NCBI GenBank assembly: GCA_029449245.1
Contig: JANATF010000007.1
Coordinates: 434,001-498,000 of the forward strand
Direction of reading: 5' to 3'
From: Mortierella alpina
Taxonomy: Eukaryota; Mortierellomycota; Mortierellomycetes; Mortierellales; Mortierellaceae
DNA length: 64,000 bases
The translations under genes and the position numbers were made by a program. How positions within the stretch are numbered: the first letter of the stretch is position 1; every line of letters starts with the position of its first letter. Below the pieces are notes generated by a model. The model did not search any database. It was not told the DNA's origin and saw only the letters and a list, made by a program, of their open reading frames with translations. Below are positions 23,901-35,600 of this stretch, piece after piece.

Positions 23901-26020
23901 CGTAAAGGCCGTGACGTCCCCACCTTCCAACAAGGACGTTGTTCTGGAGTCGTTTTTGGACATGGATGAGGTGGCAAGGATATGTAGGAAGCACGGCCTT
24001 CAGTTTGCGCAAAGGTAAGCAGCCTTGATTGACCTCCATTACCTGCTTCAAAATCTACCGATGAATGTAAACGAGTGAACGCGAAGAGTAACAATTCTGT
24101 TGATCATCATTTAGGATCACAATAGTTGACGAGCTCTCGGTGCAAATCATGGGAGAAGTCCTGACAAAAGACGGCGATACTCAGCGGCACCCGGTGACTA
24201 GCAGGTACGACCAGCGTAAAAAGAATCGCACAGGCACAGCAGGGAATTACTGGACCAGAGAGTTCCACCGGTCAGGCCTGACAAAGCGGCAAGTGTACAC
24301 CAAAGCAGAAAGTTGCGCTGATAACGTGAAGGAGCAGGAGACGGTGGTCAAGCATCACAAGGCCCAGGTAGCGCGGTTGGTCCAAGAACAGAGTAAAGCC
24401 GTCGAGACAGAAAAGAAGGAGCGGACAAAAGAGTCTTACGAGGCTTTACGCTTGACGAGGATAAGTGTCAGAGAGGTAAGAAACGTCCTGTCTCCGCTCC
24501 AGGAGAAGCTGAGGTTGGCGCGGAGGGAAAAGTACTACTGGAACAAAGTCCACAAAGCCCCTGTACAGGAAAATTCCGAGTCGTCAGCAGGTTCTGCGCC
24601 TGTGAGGGACAGCGTTCCGACTTGGGATCACCCAGCCATTGAGGATCGAGCCGACAAAATGGACATCAGTCAGCTCCTCCAAAACTGCAGAGGCAAGGAT
24701 CGGCAGCTGGTTTTTGGTGGAACGGATTATGGCTTGGTGACTATGTCGGAGACCGTGGGGTTCACGCTACCTCAGATTGAGAGCCATCTGAGCAGATTCG
24801 ACAGGCTACAAGGCAAGTCAGTGGTGTTGAATTCATACAACGATCATTTCGGATCGTATCACATTGGATCTTGACGTTATCTACTATTTTTCATACTGTA
24901 TTCAGGCGCTGATCTCAAGCCTGCCCCCGATCCCAGCCCAAGCCAAGGCACCGATCCCAGCCCAGACCCCGTGTCAGAACCAGAGCCAAAGCCAGGGACT
25001 GAGACGACCGCTGACACGTTCATAAAGCTTCCCAAGAGCTACCGAATGACAGCACAACAGATTGACCAGATCTCGCATGCGAAGGTGGTCGCCAGGAGGA
25101 GGATGCGGAGATTGGCCAAGTCAGAGACAGTCACCAAGGCCATGGCATCTGTCTCGACGAAGAAGGCGTCGCTGTCATGGGCGGACACGATGGCTAGTAT
25201 TGACCAGGCACACTCGATCAGGAAGGAGGCGGCGGAGACGCTGCGGGGGTTTGAACTGAGCAACGCTCGGCTCAGGGACACCCAGACGCTTCGGCTCAGA
25301 ACGGGCAAATGTTGGAAGCGGGTCTGTGCTGATGAGAGACGTCACGTTCAAAGGGCTGTCAGCGCAGGTAAGGCTCCCTTTTATTCCAAGCGTTAGAACT
25401 CTATGTGATGTTCTTGCTAAACAGCATAAGCTAACAAATATGGATATATATATATAGCTCCCCGGGATTCTCCACCGGCTACTCAGTCCAGGAACAATGG
25501 CCCTGATCATGGTGGGTCGCCGGCTGCTCTGCCGATCATGTTAATCGGGGACGCTGGCACCTGCGTTGGTTCTCGGCTGAAAGGCCATAGTCGGCGAGGG
25601 GGCAGTAAGATGCGGGCGCAGCACCGGCAATATTGCCCGGTCGCGATTGTGGATGAATTTCGCACGTCGCGCGTCTGTTTCTACTGCTTCCAGGAGATGC
25701 AGCAGATGCGGTCAAGGCGCGTCAAGGGTCAGGCGATCAGGATGGTGCGTGTCCATGGGGCAGTTGAGTGCACCAACCATGACTGCGTCGCGGTCAAAGG
25801 TCGGTACACGATCCGCCCGCGGGACACGCACGCGTCGGCCGTCATTGGCCTCAGTGGCGTGGCCACCCTGACTCGTCCTGCGCCCCTGGCACCATTTCAG
25901 CGGTCATATGACCCTGACCTCAACACCAATCACACCAGTGCCATCCCTGGTCCCACCTTCATGTCGCCCACATCCACGCCGATGCGAGGGCAACCCCTGA
26001 CAGCGTCGGGCTTAGTTTAG
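20907..26020 (+). CDS. Fanzor (eukaryotic TnpB-like RNA-guided nuclease), giant form
   Basis: Five exons (20907-21547, 21630-24014, 24115-24812, 24906-25367, 25458-26020) total 4,749 nt and keep one frame, giving 1,582 residues. Three introns are GT-AG. The third uses a consensus GC-AG donor (AAG|GCAAGT), the only choice that keeps phase. The C-terminal RuvC and zinc-ribbon region is complete: RuvC-I Asp1213 in FGGTDYGLVTMS, alternative-site Glu1462 in IVDEFRTSRVCFYC, the second cysteine pair CTNHDC, and RuvC-III Asp1518 in RPRDTHASAVIGLSG. Coiled-coil-like Lys/Glu-rich sequence precedes RuvC-I. The first 600 residues have no motif I recognise. Known Fanzors cut DNA guided by an RNA encoded near the gene; activity and guide here are inference. 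The frame looks intact. Confidence 0.85.
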
Positions 26021-28421
26021 TAAGTATATTGTGGTATGAGCGGTCGTGTGGACATGACCGTATGGAGACTAACTTTGTGTTTATTTTGGCTTTAGATACT
26101 ATTGATGTGCCTCAACAGCCCTAGGCTTGACTCCAGCCACCTCACCTTAGGCCAGAATTTGGGCAGCGGCACGTCAGTCGACTGAACATCCCCCCCTTCT
26201 TTTGAAGTGAAATCAATTCATTCGTAGCACAAATGGTATCGGTCCACTTTTCATAGAAATCTGCACCCAAAAACGAGACTTGACAGTATCTATCAATTTA
26301 GCTTTGACAGCATAGGTGAAAATATCAAACTGGAGAACAGCGTGCGTGATGCGTGACAGGCGTGTTTGACGTTCAGCACGCCATTTTCGAAGAAATTGAT
26401 TCAATTTTGCATCTGCACGCTGTTGCGATCTGGAGAGACGGCTGTGTAACCATAAACGAACTTTAATATTTTCTGCCATCGATTCCTCGCCTCACCGATG
26501 TTGTAGCCCCAGAAGGCAACTGGAGTAGACTACACACTGGAGTTGTGCAAACGACATGCTGAAAAGCAAGCACTGCACGGAAAACAAGTCGACGCGAGGA
26601 TGATCATGGTTCTAAAAACAAGATGGAGCAGCCGGTAAATCAAGCGCCTTTTTCACAGGCAGGAAAGCATCGCAAGATGGGGAAGCTGGCAGGACGCAGG
26701 ACAGCGTGCACACAAGATACCAAACATTATTCGACCTGTGATACGACCGAGTTGAAAGTGACCGAGTGTTGTCAGAAAGGCACTAGCAGATGATTATGGG
26801 CCGAATCGCTGGCTGGCGCGAGGTGTCTTTTTAATGTTTTATCCACGACTGTCTCGCAGGCGTGTTTCCAGCGTGCAAATACACAGCATGTTGTACCTGC
26901 GAAAGCAGCGGATATGATCGGCGGGGACGAAGGAGAGGAGCGTGATGGAGGAATGAAGGATGAGGTCCAAACACAGTTTGGTTGACCCAAACACAGTTTG
27001 GCACAAAAGAAAACAATAATGCAAGGCTGCCAGGGTAACCGTCGTACCGGACACCTCGCCTGTCCGACCAAATAAAGTACAATTGAATCGCGCTTTCGAT
27101 TCAGTCATCGCCTTTGTCAGTGTAAGTATAAGGCCGCACTCGCAAAGCCATAGGATGATAAGGCGAGAATGTGCGAGATAAAGCCCACTATTAACTGTAG
27201 ACGACCCGGCGACCACTGACACCATACCGCACCATATTCTGCCCTGACGAGGACGCAGCTTTCCAGTGGGGCATAACTTCGTTCGCGGCGGTGCCTCGCA
27301 TGCGAGCTCATCTTTTTCAATACCAAGCATGAAAGAACAGTGGACAAATAGTCCACCGGATATGTAGATAGAACAGATATGTTCGTATGTAGCTCGGACA
27401 GAGGCAGGTTGTTCTTTTGCGCATTCTTTGCCGAGGTTCCTGGATTGATGGGCAATATGGCGAGGACATGCAAGTCCAAACTGTGTTTTGACGCTCTTGA
27501 TACTCTCATTCGCTTTTCTCAACTTGTGCTCTTTTTTCGCGCATTCAATTCATTCCCCTCCAACATGTTTACTCTGCGCTTTATCCTCACCATGTGTTCT
27601 CGTCTCTTCTGCTTATGGACAACTCTATTCACCAGACCGCCCAATCCGATGGCCCTTCTTACTTTACGTTTTCTTTCGCGGGATGTATTGATTGAGAAGT
27701 GTCAGTCCTCGCTCAATATGGACAGCTTTCAGCGACAGGCTATGTAGTGGGCCAGCACTGAACTGTAAAGGGTCCCCTGTTTGAAGCCGTGCAAAACAAA
27801 TCGACAAAGATCCAATGAATATCGTGTCATCCAGAAGCAATGCCCGCCAATACAAATCCTCCTTTCTTCTCACTTGCCTTTCTCCTTCACCCTTTCTACC
27901 ACCATCTCTTTCTTGCAGAAACCTGTATGCGCGTTTAGTCTTGAAGTACGGTACTCGTCCGCCTCACTTCAAGCCCCATTCAATTTCTCAATGAATACAA
28001 AAGGACAGCATTTTATAACGCGCACTTTCTTTCAGACCAGTTTTCAGCCCTTTCTCCCTTTCCTCCCATCGAGTCGTCCACTGTTCTTTTGCCCTCCTTT
28101 CCCATTCTCCTTCCTTTGTCCTTGACATCGGTCCTTCATAGCCTGCTCTTCATTCTCTGCTTTTAACTGATCACCACGAGAGAGATATCTCTGTAGCGTC
28201 ATCGCTGTCTCCAACACACATATTCACTACGCCCACTCCTTCCTTTCATTGCTATTTTCTCGGCAGCCGTATACCCATACACACACTAATCGATCCCACC
28301 ACCTTTGTAAAGACCTCACTACAACACTTTGAACCACTGCACAGCACCACTGATTACTCAAAGCCCCTGCTCTACACACTACTCGCCTGGCCTAAGGAAA
28401 TTATATCTTCCACATCGCGCT
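26021..28421. other. 2.4-kb intergenic region with palindromic motifs
   Basis: No supported gene. It contains three copies of an AAACACAGTTTGG-type palindrome (26966-27001 and, inverted, about 27477-27492) and a long CT-rich promoter and leader before the bZIP gene (27830-28330). Open frames here lack family motifs. Confidence 0.5.
26966..27001 (+). repeat. Tandem palindromes CCAAACACAGTTTGG
   Basis: Two copies of a perfect inverted repeat (arms CCAAAC and GTTTGG, centre ACA) separated by TTGAC. A third, near-perfect copy lies in the opposite sense about 490 bp downstream. They could be terminal motifs of a short non-autonomous element or factor sites. Confidence 0.6.
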
Positions 28422-29992
28422 ATGGACAGTTATCCCAATCCCTATGCAGCGCTTATCGCTACATTCAACCAAGTATCGCCGCCAGAATCCAACGATGACC
28501 AGGATGATCCTCAACACTTACCCGACGACGACCTGTTACTTTGGGCCAACGCTCAGTTCACATACGATATTCCTCCTGGTGTAGGTATTTATGAAGATGA
28601 AATGGGTGTCAAATTGGCTATGAGCCAGCAGCAGTTCCAGCAAACACAGCTGCAACAGCCGCACAGCCAGCAACAACTGCCACAGTCATCGCAATCGCAA
28701 CAGCAGTCGTTCCAGCAACAACAGCAACTACAAACTCGCAACAACGTGAACTCTCAATCCCAGTCTCAGCAACAGCAACAAATTCAACCACATCTTCAAT
28801 ATCAATCCTCGGACATACAGCACCAGCTACATCACTTTGATGCTATTCACCGGTATCTCGAGAGCAGCTCCGAAGGTATTATAGTAACAAAGGTCATCGC
28901 TAATATTTCAGATTCCCAACGATACTATGGCTCAATTCTGACACTTTTTTCTCCCAATGATACACGCTATCAGATCCAAGAGTCCCTTTGTCTCTACTTG
29001 AGAGGTCAAGACAGCGCAACCCTGTCAGCGGCGGCTCGACCTCTGCAGGCCCATCTCAACAGCCTGCGCACTATGACGCTAGACTTGGTGCAATTTTCCA
29101 ACAAACTAGCGCCTCTGAATCATCGTCTTTCTCTGCCGCTACGACATCGATCCCCATCAGTCCTGCAGCTGCCCGGCTCCTACGCCAGCCGCTCCTGGCT
29201 TTAGAGCCGCATCACCCGCACTCGTACCCAGGCTATGCGTCCGGAACGACGACACCGTTGATGTCTCCGACAACTATGAGTGATTTCCATCGCTTGCAGA
29301 TCAACCCACAATCGTCCGCGGCCCTGACGTCCACCGCCAGCCGTCAAGAAAAGAGATCCTCTGTCCGAAAGGATAGTTCTGCAAAGTCAGCGTCAACCAG
29401 TATCAAGCCCAAGTCCTCGAGTACATCAAATGCCCATCAGCCGTCACTTGAGGAGGATGAATTGAACCAGCTCGAAGCCGAGTTAGAGGAGTATGAGCAA
29501 GAGCTAGAGGAGAATCGACAGGCACAGCGTAAGCGTGCATCATCTCCTAGCTCCGAGTCGAGGATGTCCACTCTTGAAGGCGACGATAACTCGAACGAGG
29601 ATCTCGATCAAGGAGGCAAACTGACCGCAGAAGAAGACAAGCGTCGCCGTAACACTGCAGCCTCGGCTCGTTTCAGGCACAAGAAGCGGCTGCGTGAGCA
29701 AGTTCTCGAAAAGACGGCCAAGGAGATGACAGCAAAGTCCGAGTTGCTCGAGGTTCGGGTGCGAGAATTGGAGATGGAGATCAAGTGGTTGCGGGGGCTT
29801 ATTGTGGAGAAGGACTCGAGAATGCTGGACGTCAGTGCACCCTTCTCGACAGCAGCTGCATCATCGTCGTCTGCTTTGTCAGGGACATCGACATTGTCAA
29901 GCTCATTGCTTCCAGAGAACAGTGTCAAGTCTGAAATTGCCTCCGGGTCTAAAGCAGCGCTTAAAAAGCGAGGAAGGAAGGCTCAAGTGTAG
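28422..29992 (+). CDS. bZIP transcription factor, CYS3/MetR-like
   Basis: Exons 28422-28875 and 28974-29992 (phase-1 GT-AG intron) give about 490 residues. The N-terminal part is very Gln-rich. The C-terminal bZIP has basic region RRNTAASARFRHKKRLREQ and a zipper with LEKTAKEM, LEVRVRELEMEIKWLRGLI. This exact style (NTAASARFR; WLRGLI) is that of the CYS3/MetR regulators of sulfur assimilation in filamentous fungi, so that role is the best inference. A KKRGRK tail could be a nuclear signal. I use the ATG at 28422 (MDSYPNPYAALI). An alternative acceptor at 28912 would leave the bZIP frame. Confidence 0.85.
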
Positions 29993-30442
29993 AGTTCAAA
30001 CAGGCATTAAAGTAAAAACCAAAAACTGTCCATCGATTTGGGCGAAGTCCATTATCTGCAGTAGTTACGGTGGGCAGACTCATTTTGATAGAGGTTGATG
30101 CCTTATCATTCTCTGCGCTACAGAAGTAAGAGCCAGGTAACCCAGGGCTTGAAAATGTGTTTCTCAGGAAAGTGTGTTTCTCAGGGAAAAGTGTGTTTCT
30201 CAGTGAAGTAGAGCACATTGCGGCAATTGGAGCCATAGACGCGAAAGGCATCAAGTCAGATATGTTGCGAGCTTTGAGCGCAGTCACACATCGCTTAAGG
30301 GCGCGCTTCATTTGTAAACAAATTTTTGGCAACGATGAAGGCGACTGACCACTCAGGCACATTCTCGCCACTTGCATTCCGGTTGTGTGTGTTTCTATAG
30401 CGTAGCTCCATTGACCCAGCTTCACCTTCATCACATTCCACC
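29993..30442. other. Intergenic region bZIP/mS23
   Basis: About 450 bp, mostly unremarkable, with a short tandem repeat at 30155-30206. Confidence 0.45.
30155..30206 (+). repeat. Short tandem repeat GTGTTTCTCAGG..AA
   Basis: Three imperfect copies of a 17-20 bp unit (TGTGTTTCTCAG followed by A/G-rich spacer) in the intergenic region. Confidence 0.7.
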
Positions 30443-31269
30443 ATGGCTTTCAAAGTACCACCCGCCAAGGTCCACAGCTATGTCACCAAGCTGCTCAAGG
30501 GCAACCTGATCAAGAGCCCTCCCGTCTGGTACCCCGCCGCATCACTCGCCCCCCCTTCCCCCACATTTCTCCGCGAGCGTGATCCCTCCGGAGCCAACCT
30601 CAACGCTCAGCTCCCTTTCGAGAAGGACGCAGAGAAGAGACTGAGCGAGGAAGAAGCAGCACGAGCATCATCATCGACACACAAACATCTGTCCCGATCC
30701 TCAAGGTCACAAAAGCACCTTCGCTGGAAGAGTGAACGTCCAAAGACGATCGTCTACCCAGAGGACAGACTTCGCAGACGCTTTTACGAGGATCACCCTT
30801 GGGAGCTCCGTCGTCCCAGATGCCTGGTCGAGACATCTGGAGATGGTACCCGTCGCAGCTGGGAAACACTTTTACAGGAGGGTCGATCGATCGCTGATTT
30901 GACCGGCGAAGAGTACGTTGAATCCGTTGTTCTTTTGCGTTTTTTGCTGATCGGAACACGGACATTGCTTTTAATGTGGCCACCGACTAATCGTTATGGA
31001 TGTGTCCTCTGGTTGGGCTCGTTATTCTTTATAGTGTGATTCAGCACCAGTTGTACCTCATGTCGACAGGGAAATCAGAGCGGGAAGCGTACCATATCGC
31101 CACACAGGAGTTCTACCTGCACAGAGCTCAGGAGGAGACCGAGGCCCGTGTGGCCAAGGCTCAAGCAATGGCCTTCGGGCTCAAGCCCCGCAGGAGCGCT
31201 GTCATGAATGGATTGAAGCGTGAGGAAGAGGCTATTCGTCAGGCCGAGTTGAACGCCCCAAAGTTTTAA
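30443..31269 (+). CDS. RSM25: Mitochondrial small-subunit ribosomal protein mS23
   Basis: Exons 30443-30912 and 31035-31269, joined across a phase-2 intron (donor GTACGT, acceptor TATAG), give about 234 residues. The N-terminus FKVPPAKVHSYVTKLLKGNL, then SPPVWYPA, matches fungal mS23/Rsm25. The centre has YPEDRLRRRFYEDHPWEL and the tail has HIATQEFYLHRAQEETEARVA. It is a structural protein of the mitochondrial 37S subunit. No cleavable presequence is obvious. Confidence 0.85.
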
Positions 31270-31590
31270 TAGCAGGTGGCCGTTACTCATGGACAACAAT
31301 CGGGGGCTTTTTGAGGATCGAGATCACTAGACATTAAATAAACACAACAACCCAATGCACTCGTGCGAGAACTGTCAACACTTGGTGCCATGTAGACAAA
31401 GAGGCCAAGTCGATACAAAGCTTGGCTGGTGTTGTAATTGTATTTTACATTGCTGTTTGTGTCTCCATACTGCCGTACCCGTAATAGTCAGCGCGTGTCC
31501 ATATCATAATCACACGATGCAAAAAAGACGACCAACGACATGGGGAAGCATGTTGGTCGTAACGAATAGAAAGTCCCGCTGTCCCTGCAA

Positions 31591-32308
31591 TTATGCAGTA
31601 ACCTTCTTTGCCTTGGCCGCCTTTTTCCTTTCCTTTTTCTTGAGCGCATCCATGCTGATCTTGATAATGTTTGTGTACTGAACCATGAACCGTTCCAAAT
31701 CCTGAGGCTGCACCTAAAATTCAGCAGAAAGGATCAATTTGAAGAGTAGTGGTTTAGAATCGCAAGTGAGTGTGATAGCAGTGATAACGCAACGCGCTTA
31801 TCGCGTGTCAGCACTCAAGATCAGTAGAGAGGACTGCGCTTGAAGAAAGGTCCTTACAAGAGTGTTGTATTTAGTCTTCGTGCCAGCCTGAACACGGATC
31901 AGCGTGGGGTATTCTTTGCTCTGTTCATCAACATCCATGTCCTTTTCCTGCTCGGCTGCCCGGATTTTTTTGGTTGAGTAGTCATCTAATGATAGTAGTC
32001 AACGACAAAGTGTGAGTTTCGTCTTTGGTCGATAGCCCATAATAAAATGTAGAGGCATCGGCAGCTGGTTGATGTAAAGGCCTTACGTCTCTTCATCGTC
32101 AAATATACGGAGTTTGAGGTCCTTGATTCCTCAAAGGCTTTCGCCATCTTGGTCAGAAACTAGATGATTCAGGGCAAGAGCGCAGTGCCATGTCAGCGGC
32201 TCGTAAGCGTAGATGGCCAATTTCCAGACTCGTGGCAAACCTCCTGCACAGCATCGCAGATGCCAGTGTTGTAGTATAGTGCCATACCTTGTCGTTGTCC
32301 AGCAGCAT
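31591..32308 (-). CDS. SRP14: Signal recognition particle subunit SRP14
   Basis: Alu-domain protein of the signal recognition particle, which slows translation during ER targeting. The gene begins with a seven-codon exon (MLLDNDK, 32308-32288). Then come exons with FLTKMAKAFEESRTSNSVYLTMKR, with EYPTLIRVQAGTKTKYNTL, and with VQPQDLERFMVQYTNIIKIS followed by a Lys-rich tail ending KKVTA. The order and the Lys/Ala-rich C-terminus are typical of SRP14. The first exon is tiny but gives the expected LLxxxxFLT start. The left end of the Fanzor-bearing element lies 126 bp upstream of this ATG. Confidence 0.88.
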
Positions 32309-32671
32309 GGAGTTGAAGTCGTTGAACGAATGAATAGATGTGAATGGGGGGATTCGAGATCAGAGCCTTGCCATAGAGTTTACCGCCCAATGCAACCCAA
32401 ACATGAAATGTGGAAATAACGTGAGTTGCATGTTACAGTCGACTCTCTATAAAGGAAATGGATAAAGTTAACGTTTGACACACGTCTCAGAGACATTGCA
32501 CAACACATAGCGACACTTGCCTTATCTACTTTGAAGGTAGACGAAGGAGGACCGTCTGCAACAAGGCAAAGTGTCAGAACCATAGCCTACACAGCTGATT
32601 TCAAGCAAACAGAGCATGCAGCTTCAATGTCACTTACAAATTTGTTATGGGGTTTCGACCCCATTGAATGT
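32309..32671. other. SRP14 upstream region and element left flank
   Basis: Holds the left TIR (32436-32458) and 213 bp between it and the Fanzor stop. In characterised Fanzors the guide RNA is encoded beside or overlapping the 3' end of the gene, so this stretch is the place to look for one. I cannot see it by eye. Confidence 0.45.
32436..32458 (+). repeat. Left terminal inverted repeat
   Basis: Begins CAGTCGACTCTCTATAAAGG and is preceded by TA. It pairs with 37542-37564 at 22 of 23 bases. Confidence 0.85.
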
Positions 32672-35600
32672 TTACTGCTGGCGAGGAACCTTGGGCGATC
32701 CCGCGTCTTCCAGCACATCCCCTGCAGGCCTCTTGCTCCTTCCAAGCCTCTCCTTCCCTTGGTGGAGAGCTGAAAACGTACAGTGCGGCGGAGGTTGATC
32801 CTCAAGTAGCGGAAGACAGTCCATGCGCAGTGGTGGCGGTGGGAAAGACACTGGTCTCGGCGCTGACATGAACTTTGAAGGGCGCTCTTGCCTTTCCAGC
32901 TGTGCTTGGCAAATCCGGCCAATGTTCTCGCTACCCACCGCGTCTCGGTCAAAGTGCATTCGACAAGTAGGACAGTAGCGAGAGCGAGTCCGTCCGACGT
33001 TGCGCAGGAAAGTGTTACACGCTGGTCGGGGACACTTGGCCGAGGTAAAATATTCGTGACAGCCAACCACTGGGTATCCCAAACCCTTCAACTAAGAGGT
33101 GAACAACGAATGCAAAAAATAGATGTGCTGGAAACCTGTGGTATGATGCTGCGGTCTGCACACTCAAAATATGTTCTCACCTTCTTGACCAGCCTTGCCT
33201 CCAGTACCGAATGCTTTGATGGCATCCCAGTTTGACTGTTGAATGTTGCGAGACCAACACAGAGCACGACTGGCTGCCCATCTGAATCGTACTTGTTGCT
33301 CTCGTTCTGCCCGACCATTCTCAGGATGCCTTTGATGGCTAGGTCAATACAACTGACTTGTGCTTGTCGCGACGCCCAGCTCTTTTTCAAGAACCAAGTT
33401 TCCTGGTAAAAAGTCACGATGCTGTCGAAAACAGATCGAATGGTGCCGGTGCTAGCGCTGCTGGTGCTGTTTGCGGTAGTGCTGGCGCCGGTCATGTACG
33501 TGAAGTACTGAGCAAGTGTTGCGCGTGAGAAAGGAGGGATACTTGATTCCAGATCCTGAATGCCTGTCACCTCTTTCCTGGACTCAAGCAGTCGCCTGAA
33601 TTTGACGTAAGGGGCCGACAGGAACTTCCTTGTTATCTTGACCACATGACGTTTCTGACCGTTGCGTGGGTCCAGCTTGGCGACGACGAGGGCGTTAATC
33701 TCCCCGGGGTCAGCACCTAGGACAATGGTGTCATTGGCGGGCGGGCAGTCCTCAGGCTTTTGGTACACAGTCTCCACTTTCTGCAGCAACTTGGACCTCT
33801 GCTTCCAATTCACTTGGCGCGCTGAAGTGCCCGGCCCTGAAACATGAGCCATGCTCGACGCTGCTGCTTCATGACGCAGCTGAGTGTTGGATGAACCCTC
33901 CTCCATGTTGTCGTCGTCGTCGTCGAGAAACGGAGCCTGGATCGTGAGTTGCTGAACAGTATCGGTAATGTCATCTTGGTCGGACGTGTCGTCCTCCTCG
34001 CCTTCGCCCTCCAGCTCCCAGAACTCGACTCGAATATCGGTTCGACCTTTCCTTCGTTCCTCTCGGGCCGCTGTTGGACGATGATATTTTGTATCATAAG
34101 CCAACATGTTCAAAACATGGCCGTTTGTCACGACTGTCCCTTTCAGCTTGTAGTGAGTCGCAAGTTGGTCTTCCTGAAGGGAAGCGTGCCGGAATTGACC
34201 ATGACCAAAGAGTTCGTTGATAAATAGTGCCTTGTGATGAAGCACGAACTCTTTAGCAGCTTTTTTGGTACTGCCCTCTTGTCCGAGCGCGCTGAGGATG
34301 TGCTGGGTGAAGGTTTTGGTGGCCGGATGTGCCCAAAAAATGTCAATGAGGGTTGACTCAGACAGACATATGAATCCTTGCTTGAGGGAAGCTTTGGGGA
34401 AATCGGCGTAGCTACCGGCCAGCCCATTCTTCTCAAAAATGAATTCAATGTCGCTCTTGTCCTTGTCCTCGTTCTTTTCACCGAGCTATGGATGTGGACA
34501 ACTTTCTGTTAGGAAATGATGATAAACCACCCTCATTTTTCCGCCGCTGACAAAAAAAACTTACATCGGCATTGCGATAATGCGATCTCATTGATGCTTG
34601 AACCGACACCATGGACATGGCGGACATGTCTCGGAATGCCATCCCCTGCGTTCTAGCATCTGGCGCGGTCCTAGACTGGTGGTTGTTGAGAGGTGGCAGC
34701 TTGGTGGCGCGACGAAAAAGATAGTATGCGAGGTCAGCCGCCTCACTTGCTTTTTGGGGTGTGGAGAACTCTGCCTCCTCTGTCTCCTTTATGACTCCGT
34801 AGTAGAGACGAGATGCCAAGGCGTAAATGAAGTCCTTGCTGTCAATTATCTCATCCAACAGTCTCCGTCTATCCGCTGCACTGGTGGGGATCCACGAGGC
34901 AACAGTGGCCCTCAACGGCGTTGTTGGTGCAGGTGTCCGAGATTCTGCGGAGGCTGATGATGCTGAAGCTACTGACGATGCCGAAAATAATGATGAAGTT
35001 GAAGTCGCCGAAGATGCTGGTAATACTGATACTGATGCAAAGGATACCGAAGGTGCAGAGGGAGCCGAGGAGATAGGAGTAGATGGCGAAGGTGCGGGAG
35101 GCGCAGAACTAAAGGTAGTGCCGCAGCCATCCAAGATGGCAGTGATGTAGATAGCGCACGCCCAATATGCGTAGACCTGGACTAGATTGAGCAACTCCAC
35201 TGCTGCCCTTAATTGCGAATGCATGCTGCTGACAGCGTCGCCGTGTCCCTGCTTCCTCAAACAGCCCGCAACAGATCCGATACACAGTGTTTTTGTCGGG
35301 TGTTTCCTGCGAAGGTCGCGGTCCTGTCTTGTTGCGTCTTTGACATTCCGCTTTGCATCCGTCTTGGGCTTGACCCTGGCTCGTCCTTCTCTTTTTTTAT
35401 TCTTAACCTCCTTCTTGGCCGCTGGCGGGCGCTTCCGTTGTACCTGTGCCTGCTTGGGTAGCTCTTGGCTGCGAGGCTTTGCAGTGCTTATATCCTTGTA
35501 ACGCGTACCGGCCAAGATCGACTCCTTTGATGCAAAAATTGGACGAAATTGGTTTCTGGTCGAACCACGAGCAACATAGAAGGAGGGCCTAGCAGTGTAA

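Larger units (their letters stand above)
18512..26020 (+). mobile_element. Candidate Crypton-type element carrying a Fanzor gene
   Basis: A Crypton-like recombinase and a Fanzor gene lie in tandem on one strand, 532 bp apart, between housekeeping genes. Fanzor genes inside Crypton elements have been described by Bao and Jurka. I found no convincing terminal repeats, so the coordinates are the coding limits, not the element ends. The recombinase looks dead while the Fanzor frame looks intact. Confidence 0.5.

Noticed and set aside
26839-27522. Minus-strand frame of 227 residues in the intergenic region
   Set aside because: No motif, odd composition with many Cys and no clear ATG context; part comes from the palindromic repeats.
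32587-33066. Minus-strand 159-residue frame over the last Fanzor exon
   Set aside because: Shadow frame of the exon that encodes the zinc ribbon and RuvC-III.
35556-35589. Acceptor CTAG at 35590 as the fusion junction
   Set aside because: It puts the Fanzor part out of frame by one base; the acceptor at 35556 keeps frame.
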